Below, in pieces: positions 10,680 through 21,544 of a stretch of 64,000 nucleotides of DNA. The notes beneath the pieces were generated by a model, which saw nothing but the letters and a program-made list of their open reading frames with translations, made no database searches and was not told the DNA's origin. The first letter of the stretch is position 1. Each line of letters opens with the position of its first letter. The stretch comes from Lithobates sylvaticus (Eukaryota; Chordata; Amphibia; Anura; Ranidae): contig CM053034.1 in assembly GCA_028564925.1 (NCBI GenBank), positions 94,631,626 through 94,695,625 on the forward strand. The letters are read 5' to 3'. The translations under genes and the position numbers were made by a program.

Positions 10680-11211
10680 TACTGAATAGTTTTTTTTTTT
10701 TTTTTCCAAAAAGATTTTATTGAGAAAACAGTTACAAGTAACAGGTAAGGGGTCACATAGACAATGCTATACAGAACATCTGCTGGTTTAAGTGCAAAAC
10801 ATAGAACATCTACGTAAGGCAACGGAAAAAGGGTCTGCCAAGTACTATGTGTACCCTGCAGGGCATAGTGAGAGGAATAGATTGGTGGGCAACAGCCCAC
10901 AGACATCACACTGAGCTCTAGAAAGGTGCGGCAGGTCGGGTGAGGCAGGTGTATACCAGAGGACACCTGCAACCCAGAAGGTACATAGAGAGTGATGAGA
11001 GACAAGAAGGGGAGGAAGGGGGAGGAGAAGCAAGGAAATGAGGGGGGGAAAGGGAGAAGCGGAGGAGCGAGATGGAGGAGGGGGGACATTTGAAAAGGGG
11101 GAGACGGGGGGGGGGGGGGGGAGAGATAAAGAGGGAGGGGGGGTGGGGTGGCCCTCGCCCATACCTCACACAGACGGGGTGGGGGGGGGCCTCAAGGATA
11201 ATCAGGATTTC

Positions 11212-14200
11212 CTAGGGTGGGGGGACGTGGCGTTTGTAGTCTGGGGTGGTCATAAAGTGATTCCAGCAAGCCCAAGTAACCGTAAACTTCTCCATCCTCT
11301 CCTGGGCGGTATGGATCAAGTCTTCCATGTCTCTAATCCTAGAGATGCCACCTAGCCATTCTCGAATAGTCGGAGGGAGGTTTGAGCGCCAATGCCTAGG
11401 AATCCATAATCTAGCTGCGTTTACCATGTGCATGGCAAGAGATTTATAGTATGTTTTCCTGGAGAGGGAGGTATGGTGCAGGAGGTATTGCGCAGGTGTA
11501 AAGTCTAGCGTGTAGGTGGTGACCGAGGAGATTAAGGTATGAACTTCCCTCCAGAAGGGTTGGATGTTGGGACATTCCCACCAAACATGTATCATTGTTC
11601 CCACTGCGGAGTTACACCTCCAGCATACATTGGGGATAGTGGGGGAAAATTTGTGCAGGCGGGAGGGGGTTCTATACCTTTATAGTACTTTATATCCATT
11701 CTCCTGGATGGCGACGTTCACCGACCCTCCATGGGCATACTCATTCACCCTAGTCCAGTCAGTAGATGTCAGGGGAGTTTGCAGGTCCCTGTTCCAGGAG
11801 GCTTGTGAGGGAGTGAGAGTCAAGTCAGGGGAGTCCTGTAGTAGGGCATAAAAGAATGAGATTAAATGTCCTTGAGGGGTCTTGCGGCTACAGAGGGTTT
11901 CAAAGGGAGTGAGTGGCCTAGACCAGTGAACCTGGGTGGTGTAGGTAGCAAGAAAGTTACAGATTTGTCTGTATGTCCAGAAGCAAAAAGCGGGATTGTT
12001 GGTGAGAGTTCGTAAGTCATTTAGAGAGATCAACTTCCCTCCTGGGAAGAATTGGAAGGCAAGGACGTCATCAAACGGCCATTCGCGTTTGAGGAAGTTG
12101 GGGGAGTCCCCTGGGGGGGGGAAGTCAGGGTTGCATCTTAGAGGCGTTAATGGGCCTGGGGTCGAGGTAAGAGGTTTGTCGGGGGAGACCTTCTTAAATG
12201 CCAGTAAGGAAGTTTGGATAAGGGGGTGTGATAAGTGATAAGTCAGCCTTTGCGGCCAGCATTTCGGAGGGAGCCACGGGAGAAGGCGCAGGGGAATGGG
12301 TGAGAAGGTGTTCTCGAGATCAACCCAGACTTTTTGCGGGGCATTTATGTTCCAGTCCGCGATCCTTGTGAGATGGCAGGCCCAAAAATACTTCTGTAGG
12401 TCTGGGAGATCTATGCCCCCTTTAGGCTTGGGTATGGTGAGACGGGTGTACTTGATCCTGGGGGGGGTGTCTTTCCAAATAAAGGAGGAGCAGATTTTCC
12501 TATAGGTCGAGAAGAATCCCGGGGGCAGGGCAATAGGGACAGTTTGAATCAAGTACAGGAGACGGGGTAAGATAATCATCTTAATTAGGGCAGCCCGACC
12601 AAACCACGAGATGTTGAGAGACATCCATTCCTTAAGGTAGGCTTGGGCTTTAAGCAGTGCTGCGTGAAAGTTAGCAGAGTATAGGTCTGAGAGGAGAGGT
12701 GTGATCCGTACACCTAAGTACGTGATCGCCGACTTTTCCCAGGGAAATGGGAAGGCCTCTTGGCAGTGGGCAACCTCTCGCAGGGGGAGCGTAACGTTCA
12801 AGGCTTGCAATTTGGAATGGTTAATTTTTAGATTCGAGAGCTCACCAAAAGAATGCAGGTCTTTAAGAAGAGACGGCAGGGAAGTGCGTGGGGACGTCAG
12901 GGACAGCAAGATGTCGTCTGCAAAGGCCGAGACTTTAAAGGTCCTACCCTGCACTGTAAGGCCTCGGATGTCTTGGTTACTTCTAAGTTTGTTTAGGAGA
13001 GGTTCCAGAGTAAGGATGTAGATAAGAGGGGAGAGGGGGCATCCCTGACATTTACCGTTAGTGATGGGGAAGGCGTTCGACAGGTGGCCGTTGACACGGA
13101 CCGCCGCTGAGTGACCAGAGTAAAGCGCCATTATATCGGTCAGCATGTTCTCCTGTAAGCCAAGGGCCCCCAGGGCTGCCCGCATGTAGTCCCAGGCCAC
13201 TCTGTCAAACGCCTTCTCCGCATCGAGAGAGAGAAAAAAGCCTTGAGAGTTGGATGCAGAGAGCCAGTGGTGGAGATTTAGGGTGCGTATGGTATTGTCC
13301 CTAGCTTCTCTACCCGGAACAAAGCCTACTTGGTCCGGGCAGATAAGGTCGGGTATAAGGGGTAGAAGCCTGTTGGCCAGGATTTTTGCATATAGTTTAA
13401 TGTCCACATTCAAGAGGGAGATAGTTGGCTACTAAAAGGGGGTCTTTGTTATCCTTGGGGATCACAGATATATGGGCGGATAGCATTCTACTTGGGTCAG
13501 CTCGGGGATTCAATAAGGCATTGAAAGTGCGAATTAAGTGCGGGGATAGGACCTCTGAAAAAGATTTATAGTATTGGAGTGAGTAACCATCCAGACCTGG
13601 ACTTTTGCCCACTTTCATCTGTTTTAAAGCCAACTCCAGTTCTGTCAGAGAAAATCGTTCTTCTAAAAGAGACGCTTGTTGTTGGGAGATGGGCGTAGGG
13701 CTATGTTGAGCTAAAAAATCTGCAATAGCCGCCTGGCGGGCCCTGTCAGGGGCCTGGGAAGAACGGTCTGGGTAAAGGTTATAAAGTTTGGAGTAAAAGC
13801 TTTCAAACTCTTTGGCTATATCCTCATTCTTGGTTAATAGGGAGCCTTCAGAGTTGCGAATGTTATGAACCGTAGAGGAAAGTTTGGCTGATTGGACTGA
13901 ACGTGCGAGGATGCGGCCACACTTGTTACCATGTTCGTAGAAGACCCTTTGGTCAAGGATGTAGCGTCTTTTGGTGCGTTTACCCAACTCCTCCGCTAAG
14001 AGAGAACGGGGTTTGAATGAGGTCTTGAAGAGTGAGTTGGGCCTGGTTCTGTTTGTGGGCTTTTTCAAGCCTACTAATTTGGTCCAGTAGAGCCTTAATC
14101 TGCTGCTGATGGAGTTTCTTAGCTTGTGCATTTAGGGTCAACAGTTCCCCTCTAATAACGCACTTGTGAGCTTCCCAAATAGAGATGGGGGACATGTCAG

Positions 14201-15047
14201 GGTCACAATTTTCTTGGAAGTATAGCCGGATGCGGGTGTGAATGCGCTCCAGAGCAACTGGATCTTTAATCGGGGAGGGGTTAAAGCGCCAGATCTTTGT
14301 TTTGGCAAGTGTTTCGGGGAAAGTCAAAGTAACCGAAATAGGGTGATGGTCCGACAAGTACATTGGCTCGATGGTAGACTGTCTTAGAAGGGAGAGGTCT
14401 GTTTGCGTCAAGAAGAAGAAGTCAATCCGGGAATACTTTTGGTGGGGGGCGGAGAAGAAAGTGTAGTCTTTGGTCGAGGGGAATAGAGTGCGCCATGCGT
14501 CATGGAGGGTCAGATCTTGGAGTTGTGCTTTAATCTGGCGCAAAGCCCTGTAGGGCAGGGAGGACGTCCCTGTGGAAGTGTCCAATAGGGGGTTCAGAGG
14601 GACGTTAAAATCACCACCCAGGAGAACCAGTCCCTCACGAAATGTAGATAGGAGTGAGCACGTTTTGCGGAAAAACGAGACTTGGTGTGCATTGGGGCAA
14701 TAGATATTTGCCACAGTTATTGGCTTAGAGGCATATAGGCCTTTGAGGAAGACGGACCGCCCCTCTGGATCTAGGAGGGAGTCTGTTAATTGAAAGTCAG
14801 TGTGCTTCGAAATCAGGATGGAGACCCCTTTCGTCTTGGCAGTAGGGTTAGTGGCATGGAAGGCGGAGCGATAGAAGTGGTTGGAGAGTTTTGGGACAGA
14901 GTCAGATCTGAAGTGGGTTTCTTGCAGGAAAAGGAAATGTGCCTTGAGTTTAGTAAGGGAGGCCAAGATCTGAGATCTTTTTTCCGGTACGTTGAGACCT
15001 TTCACATTCAGTGAGACACATTTCAACGTCAAGGGATCAATTGACAT
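11212..15047 (-). pseudogene. LINE ORF2 (endonuclease and reverse transcriptase), copy A, lightly damaged
   Basis: The frame begins at 15047 with MSIDPLTLKCVSLNVKGLN. The endonuclease motifs are in order and intact: LQETHF, NIYCPN, GGDFN, RIDFFF and LSDHHP (15000-14330). Reverse transcriptase blocks follow: KSPGLDGY (about 13590), NVDIKLYAKILANRL, DQVGFVPGR, LDAEKAFDRV, QGCPLSPL and the active site FADD (about 12915). A zinc-knuckle-like C-x2-C-x8-H-x4-C lies at about 11620-11575. I see three lesions. One is a frame change at a C-run near 14015. The second is a short deletion near 13425 that removes part of the conserved YRPISLLN motif. The third is a TAA at 11682-11680. The protein would nick target DNA and copy the LINE RNA; this copy is inactive. 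Confidence 0.9.
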
Positions 15048-17138
15048 AGTTGCAGAGGGTACTATGTCAAGGATGGAGGGTTAAGGGAGGCACTGTGGTT
15101 GTGTAAGAGTGTGTAAGGGCGAGGGCCACCCCTGGGGGATAGAGAAGGGGGGGATAGGAGGGGGAGAGGGAGAGGCGCGAGGGAAGAGGTGGTAGGGGTA
15201 AAAGTAGAGACTAGAGGTAGAAGAGGAGGGGTCCCGAGGGGGAGTGTAGAGGGGGGAGGTATAGGGGGGGGTCGCAGACCAGAGGTGAGGGTAGCTCAGC
15301 TATTCACCTGGAGGGGAACGAAAAGGAGAGAGCCTGGTAGGTCAGCGTAGTCTCGCAGAGACTGCTGTGTGGGGGAAGTGTGAAGAACGGACACCACAGA
15401 GTGGCTGTGATCCGGGGAACTGCAGGGAGAAGGAAGTGAGAGGGGGGGTCCCACCAACGGTGGGGTCACCCCAGGAGGAGCAGGGAGCCTACCATGGAAC
15501 AGTAATGGATCCTAACGGAGTCATGAACATTACACAGTGAATTGAGAGATACCTGCAGTCAGCAATGAGTACTTAAAAAAGAGAAAAAAGAAAAAAAAAA
15601 AAAAACTTGGCATATCAGAGTCGTTAACACTAGACAACATGAACATTTTCCTCAGTTTACATAGAGAGTTACATCTCATGAGTAACCACTAAGGGGTACA
15701 GGGAGTAAAAGGATTACACCACTCCCACTGGGGGTAGAAGGTATCGGGTATCCCCTGGGCATGAGGATAGATCGAAGTGTGGGGAGGGAGGGGGGAGGGA
15801 AGAGGGAAAAATGTAGGGCGAGAAAAAAGAGGGGGGGAAAGAGGGGGGGAAAGAAGGAGGGATGAGTGGAGGGGGTGAGGAGGGATGAGGGGGGGGGGGG
15901 GTGGAGAGGGAAGGGGGAGGGGGGGGAGAGGAGAGGGGGGAGGGGGGGGAAGAAGAGGGGGGAGGGTGGAAGGAAAAAAGAGGGGCAGGGGGAAAGAAAG
16001 GAAAGGAGGGGGGAGGAGAGGGGGAGGGGGAAAAAGGGAGGGGGGAGGGGAAAGAAGAGGAGGGGGAGAGAGGGGAGGGGGGGGGGGAGGGGAGGGGGGG
16101 AGGAAGGAGAGGGAGTAACCGGTGGGGGGAGGGGTCCTGGGCAGTAGGGGTGCTAGGCTGGGGAGCAAATGATGGCAGTAAAAGGGACGGTAGATAACAA
16201 TAAGTCCCCTCAAAAAATAAGAAAAATAAATAAATAAGTACCTGCAAGGAGCGGACAGGACATGGATAAAATCAACCCCAGATGCGGGAGTCTGACACTT
16301 GCAAGGGAAAATAAATATGGGGAGAGAAAGAAACAACCGAGTTATCGAACAATGCATCCCAATTAAGTATACATGTGGACGTTACCCATATGACGCCCAA
16401 GAGGCAACCCAAGGCAGTGTAGAATACAGTAAAATCGGGTGGCATATGTTGAGGCAGGAAGTCCAAGGGGTAGTAAAGCCGGGTACCCGGACGGTAGTCT
16501 CAAGGAGTGGAGCCCCTGGGTGGACGAGGACTGGGCCCGTCGAGTCACATTTCAGCTGGAGAGAGATGAATGTGGGTGGTCGAATCTTCGGGCAGTGATG
16601 GAGTCTCCGTGTGGGGCTGGTTGGCAGGGACGGCTGGAAGTCAGCTTCAGGAGGTAGGTGCGCGATGTTCCTGGTATAGGCAAGCGTCTCAAGTACTTCC
16701 ACATGGATGTACACCGTCAGTGCATTGGGCGGATAGATCAGGGAAGTTCCGGAGCTGGGGTAGGACCGGGATTCAGTGGCCTCGGTGGAAGCAGTGGAGG
16801 AGGTCGGGTAACGTCCTTGTACCAGAACGGAGTGGATAGAGGAACGTCTGCGACAAGGGCAGTGTTCCGCAGGGCGCTGAGGCAATCTGGTTGCAGCGTG
16901 GGACAACACAGGGGGTGGAAACACAGCCCATCGATGGAGTATGTGTGAGTGTTGCAAGGGCCGGATGGTCGTGGGAGTATCCGTGAGCAGATCATGGCCA
17001 GGACGGACCAGGGTAAGGCGAGAGCGGGGGCTGGGGGTAGTCATTGGAGCCCCGTACTGGGTGGGGAGTGGTGAGTCGGGAAGGGGTTAGAGGGTAGTTT
17101 ACTCACGAGCTGCAGTCAGTTGCTGGAAGAGGGTGGAC
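15048..17138 (-). other. 2.1-kb spacer between LINE ORF1 and ORF2 with a 380-bp pyrimidine tract
   Basis: The two ORFs of LINE copy A are separated by about 2.1 kb, compared with about 0.66 kb in the LINE at 42142-48438 and about 0.94 kb in that at 50764-56940. The spacer contains an almost pure purine tract on the plus strand at about 15760-16140 (pyrimidine on the LINE sense strand). The open frames there are Pro/Ser or Gly/Arg/Glu low-complexity. A 220-codon minus-strand frame at 17044-16382 matches nothing I know. I cannot exclude an old insertion, but I see no target duplication or tail. Confidence 0.6.
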
Positions 17139-18128
17139 TCAGTCTTCCATCGCGTCTCTTCTAGTCGGCGGAGGAGGTGAGAATTCCGGGTTCCCGTGGT
17201 GCAGGTCCCTGCGGGAGGAGCGGGCGTTCGGCGACATGGGTCCAGGTCTGCGTCTGCGGGACCTCTGTCGAGCGGCCTTTGGAGACGGATTGAGAGAGAC
17301 AGGGAGCCATGGTTCTGAAGGGAAAAACATGGCATACCACTCCGGAAGCTCAATGTTAGGTAGGTCGAGCTGGGCGCAGAAATCACGAAGGTCCTCAGGA
17401 GTGCGGAGGAGAGTGGAGCGCCCTCTAGTGGAGGCGGACAAGCCAAATGGAAACGTCCACCTGTATTGGATGTTTCTGGCGCGAAGAGTGTCAAGGAGCG
17501 GTTTCAAGGCTCTCCTGTTTTGGAGGGTAATTTGGGAGAGGTCCTGAAAGAGCTTCACTTCTGTCCCATTAAAGATAATGCGGCCCCTAGCTCTTACCTT
17601 TCGTAGAATTTCCTCCTTCAAGGGGAAGCTAACGATACAGCAGATAACGTCCCTGGGTGGTTCGTTGTCTCGGGGTGGGGGACAAAGGGCACGATGAGCT
17701 CGCTCCATGTCAATAGGGGAGTCGGCTGGGCGCTCAATCAGGTCATTAAAAATGGCGCAGAGTGTCTGCTGAACTGCACCCGGGTCAATGGTTTCAGGGA
17801 TTCCCCGTACCCTGATGTTGTGCCTTCTCCCCCTGTTATCTAAGTCCTCCACATGGCGATGAAGTTCAAAAACCTGGGAGAGTTGTGCGTCGTAGGCAGA
17901 CTGAACTTGGCGGATGGCCGCCGCGTGGGTCTGGGTGGTTTGCTCTACGCCGTCGATGCGGTGGGCCACTGCCTGGAGGTCGGACTTCAGGTCAGCTATA
18001 GCCGCTGTGATGGTACTTTTAATGTCCATGGCGACCTTTTCCAGATCGAAGAGGCTGGGTGGTGCAGTCCCGCTGTGGGAAGGCGATGCGAGGCCAGGCA
18101 TCTCCGCGGTTGGGGGTCCGTCAGGCAA
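17139..18128 (-). CDS. LINE ORF1 protein (RNA-binding), copy A
   Basis: This is an uninterrupted frame of 329 residues. Residues 30-110 have the heptad-like pattern expected of the trimerising coiled coil (LEKVAMDIKSTITAAIADLK onwards). The RRM-type core starts at about residue 103 with the L1 ORF1 signature RRHNIRVRGIPE, followed by MERAHRAL and PRDVICCIVSF. The C-terminal domain includes RRALKPLLDTLRARNI. The tail is rich in arginine and serine. The family binds LINE RNA as a trimer and forms the ribonucleoprotein needed for retrotransposition. The start at 18128 is the first ATG of the open frame and lies 245 nt from the element's 5' end. Being open does not show that it is expressed. Confidence 0.88.
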   Translation of the reverse strand: MPDGPPTAEMPGLASPSHSGTAPPSLFDLEKVAMDIKSTITAAIADLKSDLQAVAHRIDGVEQTTQTHAAAIRQVQSAYDAQLSQVFELHRHVEDLDNRGRRHNIRVRGIPETIDPGAVQQTLCAIFNDLIERPADSPIDMERAHRALCPPPRDNEPPRDVICCIVSFPLKEEILRKVRARGRIIFNGTEVKLFQDLSQITLQNRRALKPLLDTLRARNIQYRWTFPFGLSASTRGRSTLLRTPEDLRDFCAQLDLPNIELPEWYAMFFPSEPWLPVSLNPSPKAARQRSRRRRPGPMSPNARSSRRDLHHGNPEFSPPPPTRRDAMED

Positions 18129-18412
18129 GGCCGCGGCTTGGGCCTGTGCTGCCGCGTGGGTTTGCTGTTTCTGGGACCGGAAAATCTCCGGTATGTTTCT
18201 TCCCAGGTGCGCGTGGGGTTATTTGGGAGCACGGGGGGTGGAGGAGCTCCTGGTGGACCGGTGCATATCCAGGTAAGAGGGTAGGCTCCCAGCTAAATAA
18301 GATTCCTGTCCCCGGATCACAGGAGCTCAAGAGTTATGCGGCCATCTAGGTCTCCGTCCAGGCCACGCCCCCATACTGAATAGTTTTTATATTCACCTGA
18401 CATACACTTTAA

Positions 18413-19361
18413 CCGATTGCCGACCGCTGCACGACGATGTACTTTGGCAGAATGGCATGGCTGCGCAAATGAGCGTATCAGTATGTCCCTCTGTCATCAC
18501 AGGTTAGTGGGCATACGCACGTCGCCGGCAGAGCGCGTGCCCGTGGGTTCTGCGGACTTTATGTCCGCCAGTGGTCCACGATCGTGGCACGGAGATGCAG
18601 AACGGGGAGTAAACAAGGCATTTCCCTATTCTGCCTAGTGACATGACGGGGATCTACTGCTCCCAGTGATCGGGAGCAGTGATCTCTGTCATGTTCTAGT
18701 GAGCCCATCCCCCCTACAGTTAGAACACACTGAGGGAACACACTTAACCCCTTGATTGCCCCTAGTGTTTAACCCCTTCCCTGCAATTCCCTGTAATCAG
18801 TGGCTATTTTTAGCTCTGATCGCTGTATAAGTGTCAATGGTCCTAAATAGTGTCAAAAGTGTCCGATATGTCAGCCACAATCTCGCAGTCACAATAAAAA
18901 AAAAAATCGCAGATCGCCTCCATTACTATTAAAAAAAAAAAATGAATAATAAAAATGCCATAAAAGTATACCCTATTTTGTAGACACTATAACTTCTGCG
19001 CAAACCAATCAATATACGCTTATTGCGATTTTTTTTGTAGAAGAATACATATCGGCCTAAAATAAGGAAGACATTTGTTTTTTAATATATTTTTTTGGGA
19101 AACTTATAGTAAAAAGTCAAAAATATTGTTTTTTTTTTTTTCAAAATTGTAGGTCTTTTGTTTATAGCGCATAAAATAAAAACTGCAGAGGTGATCACAT
19201 ACCACCCAAAGAAAGCTCTATTTGTTCGAAAAAAAAGGACATCCATTTTGTTTGGGTGCAACATCCCACGACCATGTAATTGTCGGTTAAGGCGACGCAG
19301 TGCCGTATCGCAAAAAAATGCTCTGGTCATTAAGGGTTAAATTCTTCCGGGGCTGAAGTGG
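18413..19361. mobile_element. TTAA-flanked non-autonomous transposon B
   Basis: The 949-bp element is bounded by TTAA at 18409-18412 and 19362-19365. The left end CCGATTGCCGACCGCTGC is the GCCGACCG-type end. The right end, read inwards, is CCACTTCAGCCCCGG, the same as the left end of elements C and D. It carries the shared inner blocks: the tract with GTAGACACTATAACTTCTGC at 18980-19000 and the ACCACCCAAAGAAAGCTC block at 19201-19218, both inverted relative to C and D. No transposase is present. It sits 25 bp beyond the target duplication of LINE copy A. Confidence 0.8.
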
Positions 19362-19365
19362 TTAA

Positions 19366-19827
19366 AACAGTAGGTTTTATTTAACCTAAAATTCCTTGAG
19401 ATCATTAGGTCTTATAAGTAGGACACATCTGGTCTTTTTTTTTTTTTTATTGGATAAACTGTATTGCCTTCCTTTTGTAAAAGCTGGATAAACACATGTG
19501 TATTCTGTGTGGAAAATAACTTGTATATTTTGTGTAAGATTTTTATTTGCATGTTGGCATAAAATATTACCTATGCTAGAAGATGCAGTTAGATTAGGGG
19601 CTACAGACATGTAAAAAGCAAATTGGTTTTAGTATGAAATCAGTAAGCAATTATTTAAAATGCACCAAGTGTGAATTTTATCTCAAAAGCATTGTTAGCT
19701 ATAAATTTTCCATGTAGTCAATCAACCCCACTAAACAAAATTTACCAATTTTGATACCAACTTATACCAGTAGGGCAACAGAATACAGAAAAGTTCAAGC
19801 ATGTGCTCTTAGAATCTCTGCTGCATA
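19366..19827. other. Unrecognised AT-rich DNA
   Basis: This stretch between TTAA element B and a solo LTR has a T-run at 19434-19449. I see no gene or repeat family here. Confidence 0.3.
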
Positions 19828-19831
19828 CATG

Positions 19832-20878
19832 TGTAGCACTAACCCCCGAAGGAGCTGCTGGTTTTGTTTCAGGCTTACCATTACCTCACCTACTCGTGTC
19901 TCCGTCTTAGGGGTCCCGTGGAAAGTGGCCCAAAGAATGTGAATTCCGACACTTAGTCCTTTTTCGCTTATTTATTTGAAATAAAGACAGAATACTTCAA
20001 TGGAGGGTCAGAGGGTTAAGGGGTGAGTTCAGGCACCTGATAATTGCAAGTTATAGGTATTCTTCAGATCCAGAGGACAACAGCTCCACTAACTGGATCC
20101 AGCAGCCACCGGATAGGCCACTCTCACTTGACCTAGCAGCCGGTGGGATGCTCGACAAAGTCTCTGCCACAGACTTATTAATTAAATTGAAGCATTACTG
20201 AGAGTTCTTGAGAGATTCAAAGAACTACCATACAGTACCAGTTTCTTGCACCCGATCCGGCGATACTGTATGGATGTTGATCCGGGTTGCGTCCTTCAAC
20301 TGAGTTTCCAGGCTTCTCCAGAGATACCAGCCTTGCGCTTGGTCCTCTCCTGGATAAGTCCTCCCCTGGATCCTCCAGTTACTGGGCTTCTCTCCGCAGT
20401 CGAGACAGCACCAGACCATCCCTAGATCAGTAGGCCCCGAGACTTTTCGGGCCTACCCTCTCAGTTGCATAGCCTAGGGCCAGCCGGCCCCGAGGCACAG
20501 GATACATATGGTTCACACCCCAGGCCAGGAGGGCCATGAGATCGGGGCAAAGGAGAACCTAGCCAAACCAAAAAAAACAACAACCCACTGACGTCAGTAC
20601 CTTTTAAATACCATCTTCCAGAATGCACAGCAGGAAAAACCCTCCCACTGGGCTATTTCCGAGCAAGGGGTGGCATTCAATACATCTAGCTTGTTGCGTT
20701 TCTACACCTACCGGCGGTGACAGCGACACCTACGGTCAAGTGTAGAAACCAATGCAACCCAGCTGAACTGGCACCGAAGCCAGAATTTTTAGAATAATTA
20801 ACCTGAGCCCAACTGTGGCTTCAGGCAACTAAATTTGAAAAAACAATAGCGTCTGCTCATCAGGAGCAGGGCGCTACA
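19832..20878 (-). mobile_element. Solo LTR of an LTR retroelement (fossil)
   Basis: The 1,047-bp segment begins TGTAGC and ends GCTACA, the usual TG...CA inverted ends, and is flanked by the 4-bp direct repeat CATG (19828-19831 and 20879-20882). Read on the minus strand it has a TATTTAAAAGG box at about 20612-20602. An AATAAA signal follows near 19970, so U3, R and U5 are in the expected order. There is no internal region and no second LTR, so it is a solo LTR left by recombination between two LTRs. A 4-bp duplication fits Gypsy-type or some ERV elements; the family is not resolved. Confidence 0.65.
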
Positions 20879-21544
20879 CATGCAGTACATGAACCAGGCA
20901 TCCAATTCTAGAAAACTTTGCTTATTTTCTTACTTTCAGGACATGGACAAGCCAGATTCATTTTAGTGGCAGAATTACTACTCTGTGCTCAGAATTTGCC
21001 ACTGAAAACAGTATTTGGTATAAACTGTAAATCATTTTTGATCCTGCAAGATTTGAGTTATGTGAGCTATCACTGACTTGTTCATGTGCAGGCTCTGTGA
21101 TCTTGATTATATCTTTATTAACCACTTCAGCCCCGGACCATTTGGCAGCCAAAGGACCAGAGGTCTTTTTTCAATTTCGCACTGCACTACTTTAACTGGT
21201 AATTGCGCGGCAATTTTGTAACCAAACGAAATTTGCGTCCTTTTCTTCCCACAAATAGAGCTTTCTTTTGATGGTATTTGATTGCCTCTGTGATTTTTAT
21301 TTTTTGCGATATAAACGGAAAAAGAGCGAAAATTTTGAAAAAAAAAAAGAGATTTTCTACTTTTTGTTATAAAAAAAAATCTAATAAACTCAATTTTAGT
21401 CAAACATTTGGGCCAAAATGTATTCAGCCACATGTCTTTAGTAAAAAAAATGCCAATAAGCGTATATTTATTGGTTTGCGCAAAAGTTATAGCGTCTACA
21501 AACTAGAGTACATTTTCTGGAATTTACACCGCTTTTAATTTATG

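Larger units (their letters stand above)
10695..18373 (-). mobile_element. Full-length Tx1/L1-type LINE (copy A)
   Basis: The element is flanked by the 15-bp direct repeat TACTGAATAGTTTTT at 10680-10694 and 18374-18388. Its poly-A tail is the T-run from about 10691. The 5' end on the minus strand begins GGGGGCGTGGCCTGG, close to the first bases of the plus-strand LINE at 50764. Order on the minus strand: a 245-nt 5' untranslated region, ORF1 (18128-17139), an unusually long 2.1-kb spacer, ORF2 (15047 to about 11212) and a 3' untranslated region with a pyrimidine-rich tract (11150-10990). At 7.68 kb it is complete in structure. ORF1 is open; ORF2 carries few lesions, which points to a fairly recent insertion. 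Confidence 0.92.

Noticed and set aside
15689-16357. Long Pro/Ser-rich open frame on the minus strand and Gly/Arg/Glu-rich frames on the plus strand
   Set aside because: These come from the near-pure purine/pyrimidine tract inside the LINE spacer; no domain and no start or stop context of a gene.
16382-17044. 220-codon minus-strand frame as a third LINE ORF
   Set aside because: It overlaps the region after ORF1 but has no recognisable domain and no equivalent in LINE copies B or C. Kept only as a note on the spacer.
20925-20945. Splice-acceptor-like pyrimidine tract followed by AG and an ATG
   Set aside because: A lone acceptor-like sequence without a downstream coding exon; such matches are common by chance.
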